From positions 124,001 to 188,000 of the forward strand of contig NZ_CP015080.1 in the NCBI RefSeq assembly GCF_001611275.1: a DNA stretch of 64,000 nt. The letters run 5' to 3'. Shown one piece after another: positions 17,687 to 27,396 of this stretch. Every line of letters begins with the position of its first letter. Within the stretch, counting starts at the first letter, position 1. The notes beneath the pieces are model-generated. The model saw only the letters and a program-made list of their open reading frames with translations. It was not told where the DNA came from and ran no database searches. The DNA is from Desulfuromonas sp. DDH964 (lineage in GTDB: Bacteria > Desulfobacterota > Desulfuromonadia > Desulfuromonadales > DDH964). A program made the position numbers and the translations under genes.

Positions 17687-18646
17687 ATGAAACGTCGCGA
17701 TTTTCTCAAAACCGGCCTCGGCGCCCTGGCCGCCGCCCCTCTGCTCGGTCCCTTGACGGCACGCGCCGCCAACACCAAGGCCAAACTGCGCATCGGCCAT
17801 CTACCGATCACCGATCACCTGCTGGTGCTCGCCGCCGCCCGCGAGCAGTTCCGCCATCTCGACTTCGAGCCGGTCAAGTTCTCCTCCTGGCCCGATGTCT
17901 CCGAGGCGCTCAAGGCCGGCGCCATCGACGGCGCCTTTTTGCTCACCCCCATCGGCCTGACCCTGCGCAACAAGGGGGTGCCCCTCAAGGTGGTGCTGCT
18001 CGGCCATCGCAATGGCAGCGTCATCACCGTCAAGAGTGGCGACGAGATCCAGCGCATCGACGACCTCAAGGGGCGCACCATCGCCATCCCCAGCCCATTC
18101 TCGACCCACAATCTGCTGCTGCGCAAGCTGCTCACCGAGTGCGGCATCGATCCGAACACCGAGGTCAAGCTGCTCGATATGGCCCCGCCGGAGATGCCGG
18201 TGGCGCTGGCCACCGGCCGCATCGACGGCTACATCGTCGCTGAACCCTTCGGGGCCCAGGCCGAGTTCCAGAAGGTCGGCAAGGTGCTGACCCTCTCCAA
18301 GGATATCTGGCCCGATCACATCTGTTGCGTCCTCAACCTGCGTGAAGCAGTGATCGACACTTACCCGGAAGCGGTGCAGGAACTGATCGACGGTATGCAG
18401 CGCACCGCCCGTTTCATTCAGCAGGATCCGGTCGCCGCCGCCCGGGCCTCGGTGAAGTACCTCGGACAGAAGGCCGAGGTGGTGGAGTTCGTCCTGACCA
18501 AGCCGGCCGGGCGGCTGACCTTCGACCGGCTCAAGCCTGACCTTGCCGATTTTACCGCCACCCAGAAACTGATGCTCCAGTTCGGCGTCGCCAAGGATGA
18601 GGTTGATCTGACCGACTATGTCGACACCCGTTTCTTCGCCGGCTGA
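17687..18646 (+). CDS. Tat-exported NrtA/SsuA-type substrate-binding protein
   Basis: A 319-residue protein with a twin-arginine signal (MKRRDFLKTG, cleavage near TARA, about residue 27). The body is of the NMT1/SsuA type: LRIGHLPITDHLLVLAA at the front and a PPEMPVALATGRIDGYIVAEPF hinge region. It should deliver a sulfonate, nitrate-like or similar organic anion to the permease encoded next. Export through Tat suggests it folds, perhaps with a bound cofactor, before crossing the membrane. It begins three bases after the CooS stop, so the two are surely cotranscribed. Confidence 0.88.
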   Translation: MKRRDFLKTGLGALAAAPLLGPLTARAANTKAKLRIGHLPITDHLLVLAAAREQFRHLDFEPVKFSSWPDVSEALKAGAIDGAFLLTPIGLTLRNKGVPLKVVLLGHRNGSVITVKSGDEIQRIDDLKGRTIAIPSPFSTHNLLLRKLLTECGIDPNTEVKLLDMAPPEMPVALATGRIDGYIVAEPFGAQAEFQKVGKVLTLSKDIWPDHICCVLNLREAVIDTYPEAVQELIDGMQRTARFIQQDPVAAARASVKYLGQKAEVVEFVLTKPAGRLTFDRLKPDLADFTATQKLMLQFGVAKDEVDLTDYVDTRFFAG

Positions 18647-18647
18647 T

Positions 18648-19415
18648 ATGTTGCGCTTTTTTAAACGGTTTCACCCCCTGTTGCCGCTGTCTGCCTTGAC
18701 CGGCTTTGTGCTGCTCTGGCAGATGGCGGCTTCTTTCTATCCGCCGGCACTCTTCCCGTCGCCTCTCGCGGTGCTGGCGGCGTTGCGTGAACTGGCGGCC
18801 AGCGGTCTGCTCTGGGAGCATATCGGCATCAGCCTGTGGCGCTTCGCCAGTGCCTACCTGCTGGCGGTGGCGATCGCCATCCCCCTCGGCCTGCTCCTCG
18901 GCCAGCACCCCAGGTGCCGCCGCGCCGTCGATCCGCTGTTGCAGGTGCTGCGGCCGATCTCGCCCATCGCCTGGTTTCCGCTGGCGGTTTTGTGGTTCGG
19001 CATCGGCAACGCCCCGGCGATCTTCATCATCTTTCTCGCCGCCTTCTACCCGGTGCTGCTCGCCACGGTCGATGCGGTGCGCCAGGTGCCGGAGGTTTAT
19101 CTGAAGGTGGCGGCCAATTTCGGTGCCGGACGACGCATGACCTTTCTCAAGGTCATTGTTCCGGCCGCCTTTCCGGGGATCATGGTCGGCCTGCACATCG
19201 CCGTCGGCACCGCCTGGATTCACCTGGTCGCCGGCGAGATGCTCGGGGCCCAGTCGGGCCTTGGCTACCTGATCGTCGACGCGCGCAACTTTCTGCGCAC
19301 CGACTGGATCATGGCCGGCATGCTGGTGGTCGGTCTGCTTGGGCTGGCGATCTACCGGGGGATGCGGGGCGCGGAGGGGTTCATCGGCCGCCTCTGGGGG
19401 AAGACGCCATCATGA
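18648..19415 (+). CDS. SsuC-type ABC transporter permease
   Basis: A 255-residue inner-membrane permease with six spans and the EAA-loop region FGAGRRMTFLKVIVPAAFP. The PISPIAWFPLAVLWFGIGN stretch is typical of SsuC/TauC/NrtB permeases. ATG lies one base after the stop of the binding-protein gene. It overlaps the ATPase gene by four bases (ATGA). Confidence 0.9.
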   Translation: MLRFFKRFHPLLPLSALTGFVLLWQMAASFYPPALFPSPLAVLAALRELAASGLLWEHIGISLWRFASAYLLAVAIAIPLGLLLGQHPRCRRAVDPLLQVLRPISPIAWFPLAVLWFGIGNAPAIFIIFLAAFYPVLLATVDAVRQVPEVYLKVAANFGAGRRMTFLKVIVPAAFPGIMVGLHIAVGTAWIHLVAGEMLGAQSGLGYLIVDARNFLRTDWIMAGMLVVGLLGLAIYRGMRGAEGFIGRLWGKTPS

Positions 19416-20206
19416 CTGCGGTGCCGACCAACAGCAAAATTCTGCTGCGCGAGGTGGAAAAGCGCTTCCCCAACCAGCGCGGCGCGGCGACCTGCGCCCT
19501 GGCCAGCGTCGATCTGGAGATCGCCGCCGGCGAGTTCGTCTGTCTGGTCGGGCCGAGCGGGTGCGGCAAGACCACGCTGATCAACCTGCTGGCCGGCTTC
19601 ACCCGGCCGAGCAGCGGGCGGATTGAAATCGATGGCCGGCAGGTGCTCGGCCCCGACCCCGATCACATCATGATCTTTCAGGATTATGGTCTCTACCCCT
19701 GGAAAAGCGCCCTCGGCAATATCCTCTTCGCCCTTGAGGCCCGCGGACAGCGCGGCGCCGAGGCGCAGGAGCGGGCCCGGCATTATCTGGATCTGGTCGG
19801 TCTTGGTCAGGCCGCGGACCGGCATCCGCACCAGCTCTCCGGCGGCATGCGGCAGCGCGTCGCCCTGGCCCGGGCCCTGGCGGTCGAACCAAGCGTGCTG
19901 TTCATGGACGAGCCGTTCGCGGCGCTGGATGCCTTCACCCGTCTGCGGCTGCAGGACGAACTGCTGCGGCTCTGGCAGCAGAAAAAGCCGACCGTGGTGT
20001 TCGTCACCCACGATCTCGACGAGGCAGTCTACCTCGGCGGCAAGGTGGTGCTGATGGCGCCGAACCCCGGCCGGGTGCAGAAGATCGTCAGCATCGACCT
20101 GGCGCGCCCCTGCGACCGCACCGGCGATGACTTCAGCACCTATCGCCGGGAACTGTTCCGGGAATTTCAATTGGTACATGAACAGGCTCAAGACTATGTC
20201 ATCTGA
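19412..20206 (+). CDS. SsuB-type ABC transporter ATPase
   Basis: A 264-residue ATPase with Walker A GPSGCGKTT, Q-loop FQDYGLYPW, signature LSGGMRQR, Walker B VLFMDEPF and the H-loop THD. It completes the second transporter of the operon (sulfonate/nitrate/taurine class). Its last 11 bases overlap the GAPDH-like gene. Confidence 0.92.
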   Translation: MTAVPTNSKILLREVEKRFPNQRGAATCALASVDLEIAAGEFVCLVGPSGCGKTTLINLLAGFTRPSSGRIEIDGRQVLGPDPDHIMIFQDYGLYPWKSALGNILFALEARGQRGAEAQERARHYLDLVGLGQAADRHPHQLSGGMRQRVALARALAVEPSVLFMDEPFAALDAFTRLRLQDELLRLWQQKKPTVVFVTHDLDEAVYLGGKVVLMAPNPGRVQKIVSIDLARPCDRTGDDFSTYRRELFREFQLVHEQAQDYVI

Positions 20207-21269
20207 TCCATCCGCCGCGACCCTGCCCGGCGAACAGCTTGCGGCGGCGCGGGTCGCCATCAACGGTTTCGGCCGCATCGGACGCACGGTTCTGCGCCTG
20301 GCGCAGCATTCGCCGGCCATCGAGGTGGTGGCGATCAACGATCTGGCTCCGCCGCGGACCCTGGCCCATCTGTTCCAATACGATTCCGTGCATGGCCCCT
20401 TTGCGGGAAGTGTCGATGTGGAGGCCGGTGCCATGCGGATCGATGGCCGCACTATCCGGATGTTGCAGATCCCCGACCCGGCCGTGCTCCCCTGGCGGGA
20501 GTTGGGAATCGATATCGTCATCGAGGCCACCGGCCGTTTCGCCCGCCGCGCCGCTGCCGAAAAGCACCTGCACGCCGGCGCCCGGCGGGTGATCATCAGC
20601 GCGCCCTGTGCCGATGCCGACCTGACCGTTTGCCTGGGGGTCAATGAAGCCGACTGCCGCCCGGAGCAGCAGATTCTTTCCAACGCCTCCTGCACCGCCA
20701 ACTGTCTGGCTCCCATCGCCAAGGTTCTGCTGGAGAGGTTCGGGATTGCCAAAGGGATGATGAACACCGTCCATCCCGCCACCAACAACCAGGCCCTCAG
20801 CGATCAACCCCACGCCGACCCGCGGCGCGGCCGGGCGGCTGGACTCTCCATCATCCCGACGACCACCTCGGCGATTGCCGCGGTGGAGCAGGTTCTGCCG
20901 GAGCTGGCGGGGCGGCTGCAGGGGATGGCAGTGCGTGTTCCGACCGCCAGCGTCGCGCTGCTCGACCTGGTCGTCGAGACCCGTGTCGCCACCAGCGTGG
21001 CCGAGGTCAATTCGGTATTGCGTTCGGCGGCCCAGGGCCGCCTCAAGGGGATTGTCGAGTATTGCGAGCTGCCGCTGGTCTCCCGGGACTTTCAAGGCCG
21101 CTGCGCCTCGGCCATTGTCGATGGTCTTTGTACTACCGTCACTGGCGGCAACCTGGTGCGTGTTATCGCCTGGTACGACAACGAAACCGGCTATGCCAGC
21201 CGGCTGGTCGAGCTGGCCGCCTACCTCGCCCGGCAGGAGTCGGCGCCGCCGGTGCAGGTCGCCGTCTGA
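20196..21269 (+). CDS. Glyceraldehyde-3-phosphate dehydrogenase-like protein
   Basis: A 357-residue type I GAPDH homologue. The NAD fold starts INGFGRIGRTVLR; the catalytic Cys is C166 in SNASCTANC, with the His in VHPATNNQ and a C-terminal WYDNETGYA. The start is taken at ATG 20196, inside the end of the ssuB-like gene, since the longer frame has no ribosome-binding site and a 10-residue linker precedes the fold. Placement at the end of a sulfur-uptake operon suggests a specialised substrate (an erythrose- or triose-phosphate, or a substituted acyl phosphate) instead of housekeeping glycolysis. That is inference. Confidence 0.85.
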   Translation: MSSDPSAATLPGEQLAAARVAINGFGRIGRTVLRLAQHSPAIEVVAINDLAPPRTLAHLFQYDSVHGPFAGSVDVEAGAMRIDGRTIRMLQIPDPAVLPWRELGIDIVIEATGRFARRAAAEKHLHAGARRVIISAPCADADLTVCLGVNEADCRPEQQILSNASCTANCLAPIAKVLLERFGIAKGMMNTVHPATNNQALSDQPHADPRRGRAAGLSIIPTTTSAIAAVEQVLPELAGRLQGMAVRVPTASVALLDLVVETRVATSVAEVNSVLRSAAQGRLKGIVEYCELPLVSRDFQGRCASAIVDGLCTTVTGGNLVRVIAWYDNETGYASRLVELAAYLARQESAPPVQVAV

Positions 21270-21303
21270 AGCGAAATTAAATTCGCGGCGCCCCAAAATA
21301 AGC

Positions 21304-21345
21304 TTGACAAGCCAAGGTACTTTTATTAGCCTACAAAAACGATAG
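21304..21345 (+). promoter_or_regulatory. metY promoter with overlapping sulfur box
   Basis: TTGACA at 21304, a 17-bp spacer and TAGCCT at 21327; the box CTACAAAAACGATAG (21331-21345) overlaps the -10 and the expected start. This placement matches the Rrf2 gene promoter and implies repression. Confidence 0.75.
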
Positions 21346-21387
21346 ACATACAGTTTTAATTGACGAGGCCATCCAGCCCACACAACG

Positions 21388-21423
21388 CCGAATCTGCCCC
21401 TTCTTGGCAGGCGGTTCGGTTTT
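21388..21423 (+). terminator. Leader terminator (attenuator) upstream of metY
   Basis: CCGAA-CTGCC pairs with GGCAG-TTCGG around a short internal loop, followed by TTTTA. It lies between the promoter and the metY start, so it should act as an attenuator. The CCGG hairpin element found in other leaders is not evident here. Confidence 0.6.
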
Positions 21424-21440
21424 ACCTCTTTTCTGACTAA

Positions 21441-22745
<1,305 letters not shown>

Positions 22746-22755
22746 AACCTGACAA

Positions 22756-22800
22756 CCGGGGTGCGCCCCGGAACATGCTGACCAGACAACTGGAGGCCGG
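22756..22800 (+). promoter_or_regulatory. Leader hairpins between metY and the QueG-like gene
   Basis: Two hairpins lie just after the metY stop: CCGGGG-TGCG-CCCCGG (22756-22771), then a copy of the sulfur leader element at 22776-22800, GC-TGA-CCAG-ACAA-CTGG-AG-GCC. The inner stem here is CCAG/CTGG where other copies have CCGG/CCGG, so pairing is kept despite base changes on both sides. The element runs straight into the terminator. Confidence 0.65.
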
Positions 22801-22836
22801 ATACACCCCGAAACGTGGGTGTGTTCGGCCTTTTTT
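22795..22836 (+). terminator. Terminator fused to the leader element
   Basis: GGCCGGATACACCC pairs with GGGTGTGTTCGGCC, then six T. Its 5' arm starts at the last bases of the CCRG hairpin element, so element folding and termination can compete. Confidence 0.8.
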
Positions 22837-22876
22837 GTTCCCGGCACACCAGCAGGACTCAAGGACATGTCCGACC

Positions 22877-23716
22877 ATGACACGGATAAAAGCGCCCAGT
22901 AAACAACAGCTGATCAAAAAAGCCCGCGACCTCGGGGCGAGCCTCGTCGGCTTCGCGCCGGTTGAGCGCTGGGAAGAGTTTGACGAGGTGCGTCCCGACT
23001 ACCGGCCGACCGCCCTGTGGAAGGAGGCGCGTACGGTCATCGTCATCGGCGTGCCGATGCTGCTGCCGATCATCGAGACGACGCCGTCGATCAACTATCA
23101 GGAGATGTACAACGCCTCCAACAGTCTCCTCGACCAGATCGGCTTTCGCCTGTCGATCTACCTCAACGACCGCGGCGCTCCGGCGATCTTCATGCCGCGG
23201 GACGGCTACGGCAATCTCGAAATTCTGCTCGAACTGCCGCCGGGGTGTTTCAGCCACGTCTTTGCCGCCAAATACGCCGGGCTTGGCACCATCGGCTACA
23301 GCCACAACCTCCTCGTCCCCGAATACGGACCGCGGGTGCGGCTGGTCTCGATCCTGACCAGTCTGGAACTGCCGGCGACGCCGCTGCTGAAGAAGGAGCT
23401 CTGCATCAAGTGCGACCTCTGCCGCAAACTCTGCCCGTCGCAGGCCTTTACCACCCGCGACGACCAGCTGATTGCCGACATGGATGTCGATGCCTGCACC
23501 CGTCATCACCAGGTGCTGCGCGCGGAAAACCGCTGGCCCTGCGGCATCTGCGCCAAGGTCTGCCCGATCGGCGCCGACCGCGCCCTGTACGCCAGCACCA
23601 ATCTCGGCCTCTATCTCGACGAACGCGAGGCCATCGAAAAGAATCCCGACGACCCGCGCTACAAGAGCTGGGTCCACCAGCGCCGCCACGGCTCGTCGGG
23701 CAACCGCATCAGCTAA
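22877..23716 (+). CDS. QueG-like 2x[4Fe-4S] protein of a sulfur-regulated operon
   Basis: A 279-residue protein. The C-terminal third has CIKCDLCRKLCP and a later CTRHH ... CGICAKVCP, two 4Fe-4S sites. The N-terminal part resembles the catalytic region of QueG and of reductive dehalogenase-type proteins, which use cobalamin, but I see no DxHxxG site. ATG 22877 is used; the upstream frame reads through the terminator and is not credible. It heads an operon with an SsuACB transporter, so an electron-transfer or reductive role in organosulfur use is possible. Confidence 0.7.
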   Translation: MTRIKAPSKQQLIKKARDLGASLVGFAPVERWEEFDEVRPDYRPTALWKEARTVIVIGVPMLLPIIETTPSINYQEMYNASNSLLDQIGFRLSIYLNDRGAPAIFMPRDGYGNLEILLELPPGCFSHVFAAKYAGLGTIGYSHNLLVPEYGPRVRLVSILTSLELPATPLLKKELCIKCDLCRKLCPSQAFTTRDDQLIADMDVDACTRHHQVLRAENRWPCGICAKVCPIGADRALYASTNLGLYLDEREAIEKNPDDPRYKSWVHQRRHGSSGNRIS

Positions 23717-23717
23717 C

Positions 23718-23739
23718 TTGAACGATCGGTTTCGTTCAA
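23718..23739. repeat. Perfect 8-bp inverted repeat
   Basis: TTGAACGA and TCGTTCAA around six bases, right after the QueG-like gene stop and before the binding-protein gene. There is no T tract. It may be an mRNA hairpin or an operator; I cannot tell which. Confidence 0.45.
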
Positions 23740-23771
23740 CATTCACCCCCAACACACCAAGGAGTTCCATT

Positions 23772-24752
23772 ATGAAAAAACGCTTCATGCTCATCCTTCT
23801 CGCCCTCGTTGCCGCCGTCGCCGGACTGACCGGTTGCAGCAAAGAGGAAGCCGTGGGCAAGCCGGCCGTTATCCGCGTCGATTACGCCTACTACAACCCG
23901 GTCGCTCTTTTGCTCAAGGACAAGGGGTGGCTCGAAACCGAGCTGGCCAAGGAGAACATCAAGGTCGAGTGGTATCTGAGCCTCGGCAGCAACAAGGCCC
24001 TGGAGCTGCTGAACAGCAAGAGCGTCGATTTCGGTTCCACTGCCGGCGCCGCTTCGCTGATCGGCAAGGCCAACGGCAACCCGATCAAGGCGATTTACCT
24101 TTATTCGAAACCGGAATGGACCGCCCTGGTCACCGCCAAAGACAGTCCGATCCAGAAGGTGACCGACCTCAAAGGGAAAAAGGTCGCCGCTACCCGCGGT
24201 ACCGACCCGCACATCTTCCTGCTGCGCGCCCTTGATCGCTTCGGCCTGTCGGAAAAAGACATCGAACTGGTTCCCCTGCAGCATCCCGACGGCAAAAATG
24301 CCCTCGATCGCGGCGATGTCGCCGCCTGGGCGGGCCTCGATCCGCACATGGCGCAGATCGAACTGGAAAAAGGCGCCCGCCTCTTCTTTCGCGACCCCGA
24401 TCTCAACACCTACGGCGTGCTCAACGTGCGCGAAGAGTTCGCCAAACAGTATCCTGACTACGTGGTCAGGGTGCTGACGGTCTACGAGAAGGCGCGCAAG
24501 CACGCTATCGCCCACCCGGACGAACTCAAGGCGGTCCTGGCCCGGGACGCCAAGTTGAGTCCGGAAGTTGCGGCCAAGGAACTGGAGCGCACCGATCTGA
24601 GCAATCCGGTCATCGGCGACGTCCAGCACAAGGCGATCGCCGCCGCTGGCGCGGTCTTGAAAAAGAGCGGCATCATTCCGGAAACGGTCGATATCGAGGC
24701 GACGGTCGGCAGTCTGATCGATCCGGGTTTCATCGCCAAAGTTGCCAGGTAA
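23772..24752 (+). CDS. ssuA: SsuA-type sulfonate-binding lipoprotein
   Basis: A 326-residue protein with a lipoprotein signal (GLTGC, Cys at about residue 22), so it is tethered to the outside of the inner membrane. The NMT1/SsuA fold is seen from IRVDYAYYNPVALLLKDKGW, LNSKSVDFGSTAGAAS and VAATRGTDPHIFLLRAL. It is the ligand-binding part of the transporter encoded downstream; aliphatic sulfonates are the likely ligands given the sulfur context. AAGGAG precedes the start. Confidence 0.88.
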   Translation: MKKRFMLILLALVAAVAGLTGCSKEEAVGKPAVIRVDYAYYNPVALLLKDKGWLETELAKENIKVEWYLSLGSNKALELLNSKSVDFGSTAGAASLIGKANGNPIKAIYLYSKPEWTALVTAKDSPIQKVTDLKGKKVAATRGTDPHIFLLRALDRFGLSEKDIELVPLQHPDGKNALDRGDVAAWAGLDPHMAQIELEKGARLFFRDPDLNTYGVLNVREEFAKQYPDYVVRVLTVYEKARKHAIAHPDELKAVLARDAKLSPEVAAKELERTDLSNPVIGDVQHKAIAAAGAVLKKSGIIPETVDIEATVGSLIDPGFIAKVAR

Positions 24753-24763
24753 GGACACGAATC

Positions 24764-25630
24764 ATGAGTAGCTACGGTCACGAAACCGCGCTTGCGGCGG
24801 CGTTGACAAAGACATTGACCAGGACCGGAGTCCGCGCCTGGCGCGGACTCCGGCTCCCCGATCCACTGCTGGGCTGGCTGCTGCCGGCCCTGCTGGTCGC
24901 CGTCTGGGAGATTCTCGCCCGCATGGGGGTCTTCCCGCCCAACTGGCTGCCGGCGCCGAGCGTCGTCGCCACCACCATTTTCGACCTGGCACGGCAGGGG
25001 GAACTCCTCGGGCATATCGGTATCACCTTGTGGCGCATCGCGGCAGGATTCTTACTCGGTGCGATCGCCGCCACCCTGTTCGGCACCCTCACCGGCTACC
25101 TGCCGCTGGCGCGCAAACTTCTCGACCCGCTGTTGCAGGCGTTGCGTAACATCCCGTCCATGGCCTGGGTGCCGCTGTTTCTGCTCTGGCTCGGAGTGCA
25201 GGAATCTTCGAAGGTCAGCCTCATCGCCGTCGGGGTTTTTTTCCCCGTCTACCTCAACCTTTACAGCGGTATTTTGCAGGTCGACCGCAAACTGCTGGAA
25301 GTCGGTCGGATCTTTCAGCTTAAAGGGATCGAGTTGATTCGGCGCATCGTTTTGCCGGCAACCCTGCCGGCTTATCTGGTCGGACTGCGCAGCGGGCTGG
25401 GGCTCGGCTGGATGTTCGTCGTCGCCGCCGAACTGATGGGGGCGAGCAGGGGGCTCGGCTTTTTGATGGTCGATGGCCAGATGACCGGCCGTGCCGCGAT
25501 CATCATCGCTAGCATTGTTCTGTTTGCCATCTTCGGCAAGCTGACCGACCTGCTGCTGGAGAGCGTCGGCCGGCGCTGGCAACGCCGGGCGCATCCGGTC
25601 GGCAAAGAGAGAAGGAGAGCAGGAATATGA
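24764..25630 (+). CDS. ssuC: SsuC-type sulfonate permease
   Basis: A 288-residue permease with a 30-residue soluble head and six membrane spans. The IPSMAWVPLFLLWLGVQESSK region, the FQLKGIELIRRIVLPATLP EAA-loop region and the GRSG-like RSGLGLGWMFVVAAEL segment fit SsuC. It overlaps the ATPase gene by four bases. Confidence 0.9.
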   Translation: MSSYGHETALAAALTKTLTRTGVRAWRGLRLPDPLLGWLLPALLVAVWEILARMGVFPPNWLPAPSVVATTIFDLARQGELLGHIGITLWRIAAGFLLGAIAATLFGTLTGYLPLARKLLDPLLQALRNIPSMAWVPLFLLWLGVQESSKVSLIAVGVFFPVYLNLYSGILQVDRKLLEVGRIFQLKGIELIRRIVLPATLPAYLVGLRSGLGLGWMFVVAAELMGASRGLGFLMVDGQMTGRAAIIIASIVLFAIFGKLTDLLLESVGRRWQRRAHPVGKERRRAGI

Positions 25631-26415
25631 CCGTCACCCCGGCCCACCCACGGGCCCTCGCCATCGACCAGCTGCAGAAATCGTTTCAGGTCAACGGCGA
25701 TGAAATCGTCGCCCTGGAACAGGTCGATCTCGCCATCGAACCGGGTGAATTTGTCAGTATCGTCGGCAGCAGCGGTTGCGGCAAGAGCACCCTGCTGCGC
25801 ATCGTTGCCGGGCTGGAAACCAGCTCAGCCGGCAGTGTCCGCCTGGGCGACAAAACGATTTTTTCCCCGAGCCTGGAGCGGGGGATGGTCTTTCAGGAAC
25901 ACCGCCTCCTCCCCTGGCTGACAGTCGTGGAAAATGTCGCCTTCGGCCTCGGCCGCAAACTGACCGTCGAGCAGCAGCGCTCGGTCGATGAGCATATCGA
26001 GCTGGTCGGTCTCGAAAAGTTTGCCCGCGCCTACCCCGATCAGCTCTCCGGCGGCATGGCGCAGCGCGCCGCCATCGCCCGCGCCCTGGTCACCCGTCCC
26101 GAACTGCTGCTGCTCGACGAGCCGTTCGGCGCCCTCGATGCCCTGACCCGGATCCAGATGCAGGAGGAAATCCTGCGGATCTGGGAGGTGGAGAAGACCA
26201 CCATGGTCCTGGTCACTCACGACATCGACGAGGCGATTTTCCTCGGCGACCGGGTGGTGATCATGTCAAGCCGGCCGGGGACGATCAAAAAAATTCTCCC
26301 GGTGAACCTCCCGCGCCCGCGCGATCGCAGCAGCTACGATTTTGTGCAGATCCGCAAGGAGATTTACGGTCACTTTTTTCACGGCGCCGAGCAGCCCTTT
26401 GCCTATGCGATCTGA
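25627..26415 (+). CDS. ssuB: SsuB-type sulfonate ATPase
   Basis: A 262-residue ABC ATPase with Walker A GSSGCGKST, Q-loop FQEHRLLPW, signature LSGGMAQR, Walker B LLLLDEPF and H-loop THD. The FQEHRLLPW and SGGMAQRAAIARAL stretches are typical of SsuB. GAGAGAAGGAG precedes the start within the end of the permease gene. Confidence 0.93.
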   Translation: MTVTPAHPRALAIDQLQKSFQVNGDEIVALEQVDLAIEPGEFVSIVGSSGCGKSTLLRIVAGLETSSAGSVRLGDKTIFSPSLERGMVFQEHRLLPWLTVVENVAFGLGRKLTVEQQRSVDEHIELVGLEKFARAYPDQLSGGMAQRAAIARALVTRPELLLLDEPFGALDALTRIQMQEEILRIWEVEKTTMVLVTHDIDEAIFLGDRVVIMSSRPGTIKKILPVNLPRPRDRSSYDFVQIRKEIYGHFFHGAEQPFAYAI

Positions 26416-26457
26416 GGACCGGCGGCGTGTTAGCACCCGGGATAAGTCGAGTACCTC

Positions 26458-26580
26458 ATGCGCCGTATTGACGAGAACACTCTTGCCTATCAACAGGAAC
26501 TCGACCTTGGTCACGCCAGTCTCGAACCCGGCGGCGAGCTGATCGCCGCGCACCGTCCATCGAAAGGAGTTCTGGTGTGA
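26458..26580 (+). CDS. Possible 40-residue protein, coupled to the hydrolase gene
   Basis: An ATG frame of 40 codons ends in TGA overlapping the GTG start of the hydrolase (GTGTGA), which would couple their translation. The product reads MRRIDENTLAYQQELDLGH onward with a GGELIAAHRP segment; I do not recognise it. GTACCTC precedes the start, so its own ribosome-binding site is poor. It could be a leader or a remnant. Confidence 0.35.
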   Translation: MRRIDENTLAYQQELDLGHASLEPGGELIAAHRPSKGVLV

Positions 26581-27377
26581 GTCGCAAAGACCTTGACAGC
26601 ATGGGAGTGCGGGAAATCCGCATCCCTTCCTTGCTTGACGGCTCAGCGGAGCCAAACCTGTATTTCATCCCCGAGGGGGATGGTCCTTTTCCACTGCTGG
26701 TTGCCCTGCACACCTGGAGTTTTGACCGCTTCAATCAGCTGGAGACCCTGCTGCCGCTCTGCCGCGAGCGCAGCTGGGCGCTGCTGCTGCCCGAGGCGCG
26801 CGGCCCCAACCTGGCCGGCAATCCCCATGCGGAGCAAGCTGCCGGCTCACCCCTGGCGCGACAGGATGTGCTCGATGCGACGGCCTGGATAACGGCGCGT
26901 TTCTCCATCGACCGGCAGCGGCTCTTTCTGCTTGGTGGCAGCGGCGGGGGACAACTGGCGCTGCTGGTCGCGGCGGCGGACCCCGCCCGCTGGCGTGCCG
27001 TCAGCGTCTGGGTGCCGATCACCGATCTCGCCCTCTGGCACGGCGAGGCGAGCTACTACGCGCCGCACATCGAGGCCTGTCTTGGCGGTCCTCCGGGCGC
27101 CTCGGCCGACATCGACCGGCGCTATCGCGAGCGTTCGCCGCTGGAACATGCCGCCGCCCTGACCGAAACCAACCTCTTTCTGCACCACGGCCGCTTCGAT
27201 CCCCTGGTCCCCTGGCAGCACAGCTGGCGCCTCGCCGAACGACTGCACGCGTTGGGCGCCCGGCGCTTCTTCTTGGAAATTTTCGACGGCGAGCACGATA
27301 TTCAGGCCCGGCGGGCGCTCGACTGGTTCTCCGCCCAGGGGGGGCGGGTGGAATCCGGCTGGCGCCTGACCGGGTGA
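26577..27377 (+). CDS. Alpha/beta hydrolase (prolyl-oligopeptidase/dienelactone-hydrolase-like)
   Basis: A 266-residue serine hydrolase. The nucleophile elbow is LGGSGGGQ (Ser about residue 123), the acid is in HHGRFDPLVP and the His in DGEHD near the C-terminus. A FIPEGDGPFPLLVALHTW strand starts the fold. The start is GTG 26577 with AAAGGAG six bases upstream. The place at the end of the QueG-like/SsuACB operon suggests it acts on an imported organosulfur ester or its product, which is inference. Confidence 0.8.
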   Translation: MSRKDLDSMGVREIRIPSLLDGSAEPNLYFIPEGDGPFPLLVALHTWSFDRFNQLETLLPLCRERSWALLLPEARGPNLAGNPHAEQAAGSPLARQDVLDATAWITARFSIDRQRLFLLGGSGGGQLALLVAAADPARWRAVSVWVPITDLALWHGEASYYAPHIEACLGGPPGASADIDRRYRERSPLEHAAALTETNLFLHHGRFDPLVPWQHSWRLAERLHALGARRFFLEIFDGEHDIQARRALDWFSAQGGRVESGWRLTG

Positions 27378-27396
27378 CCGACACCCCGAGGACTTC

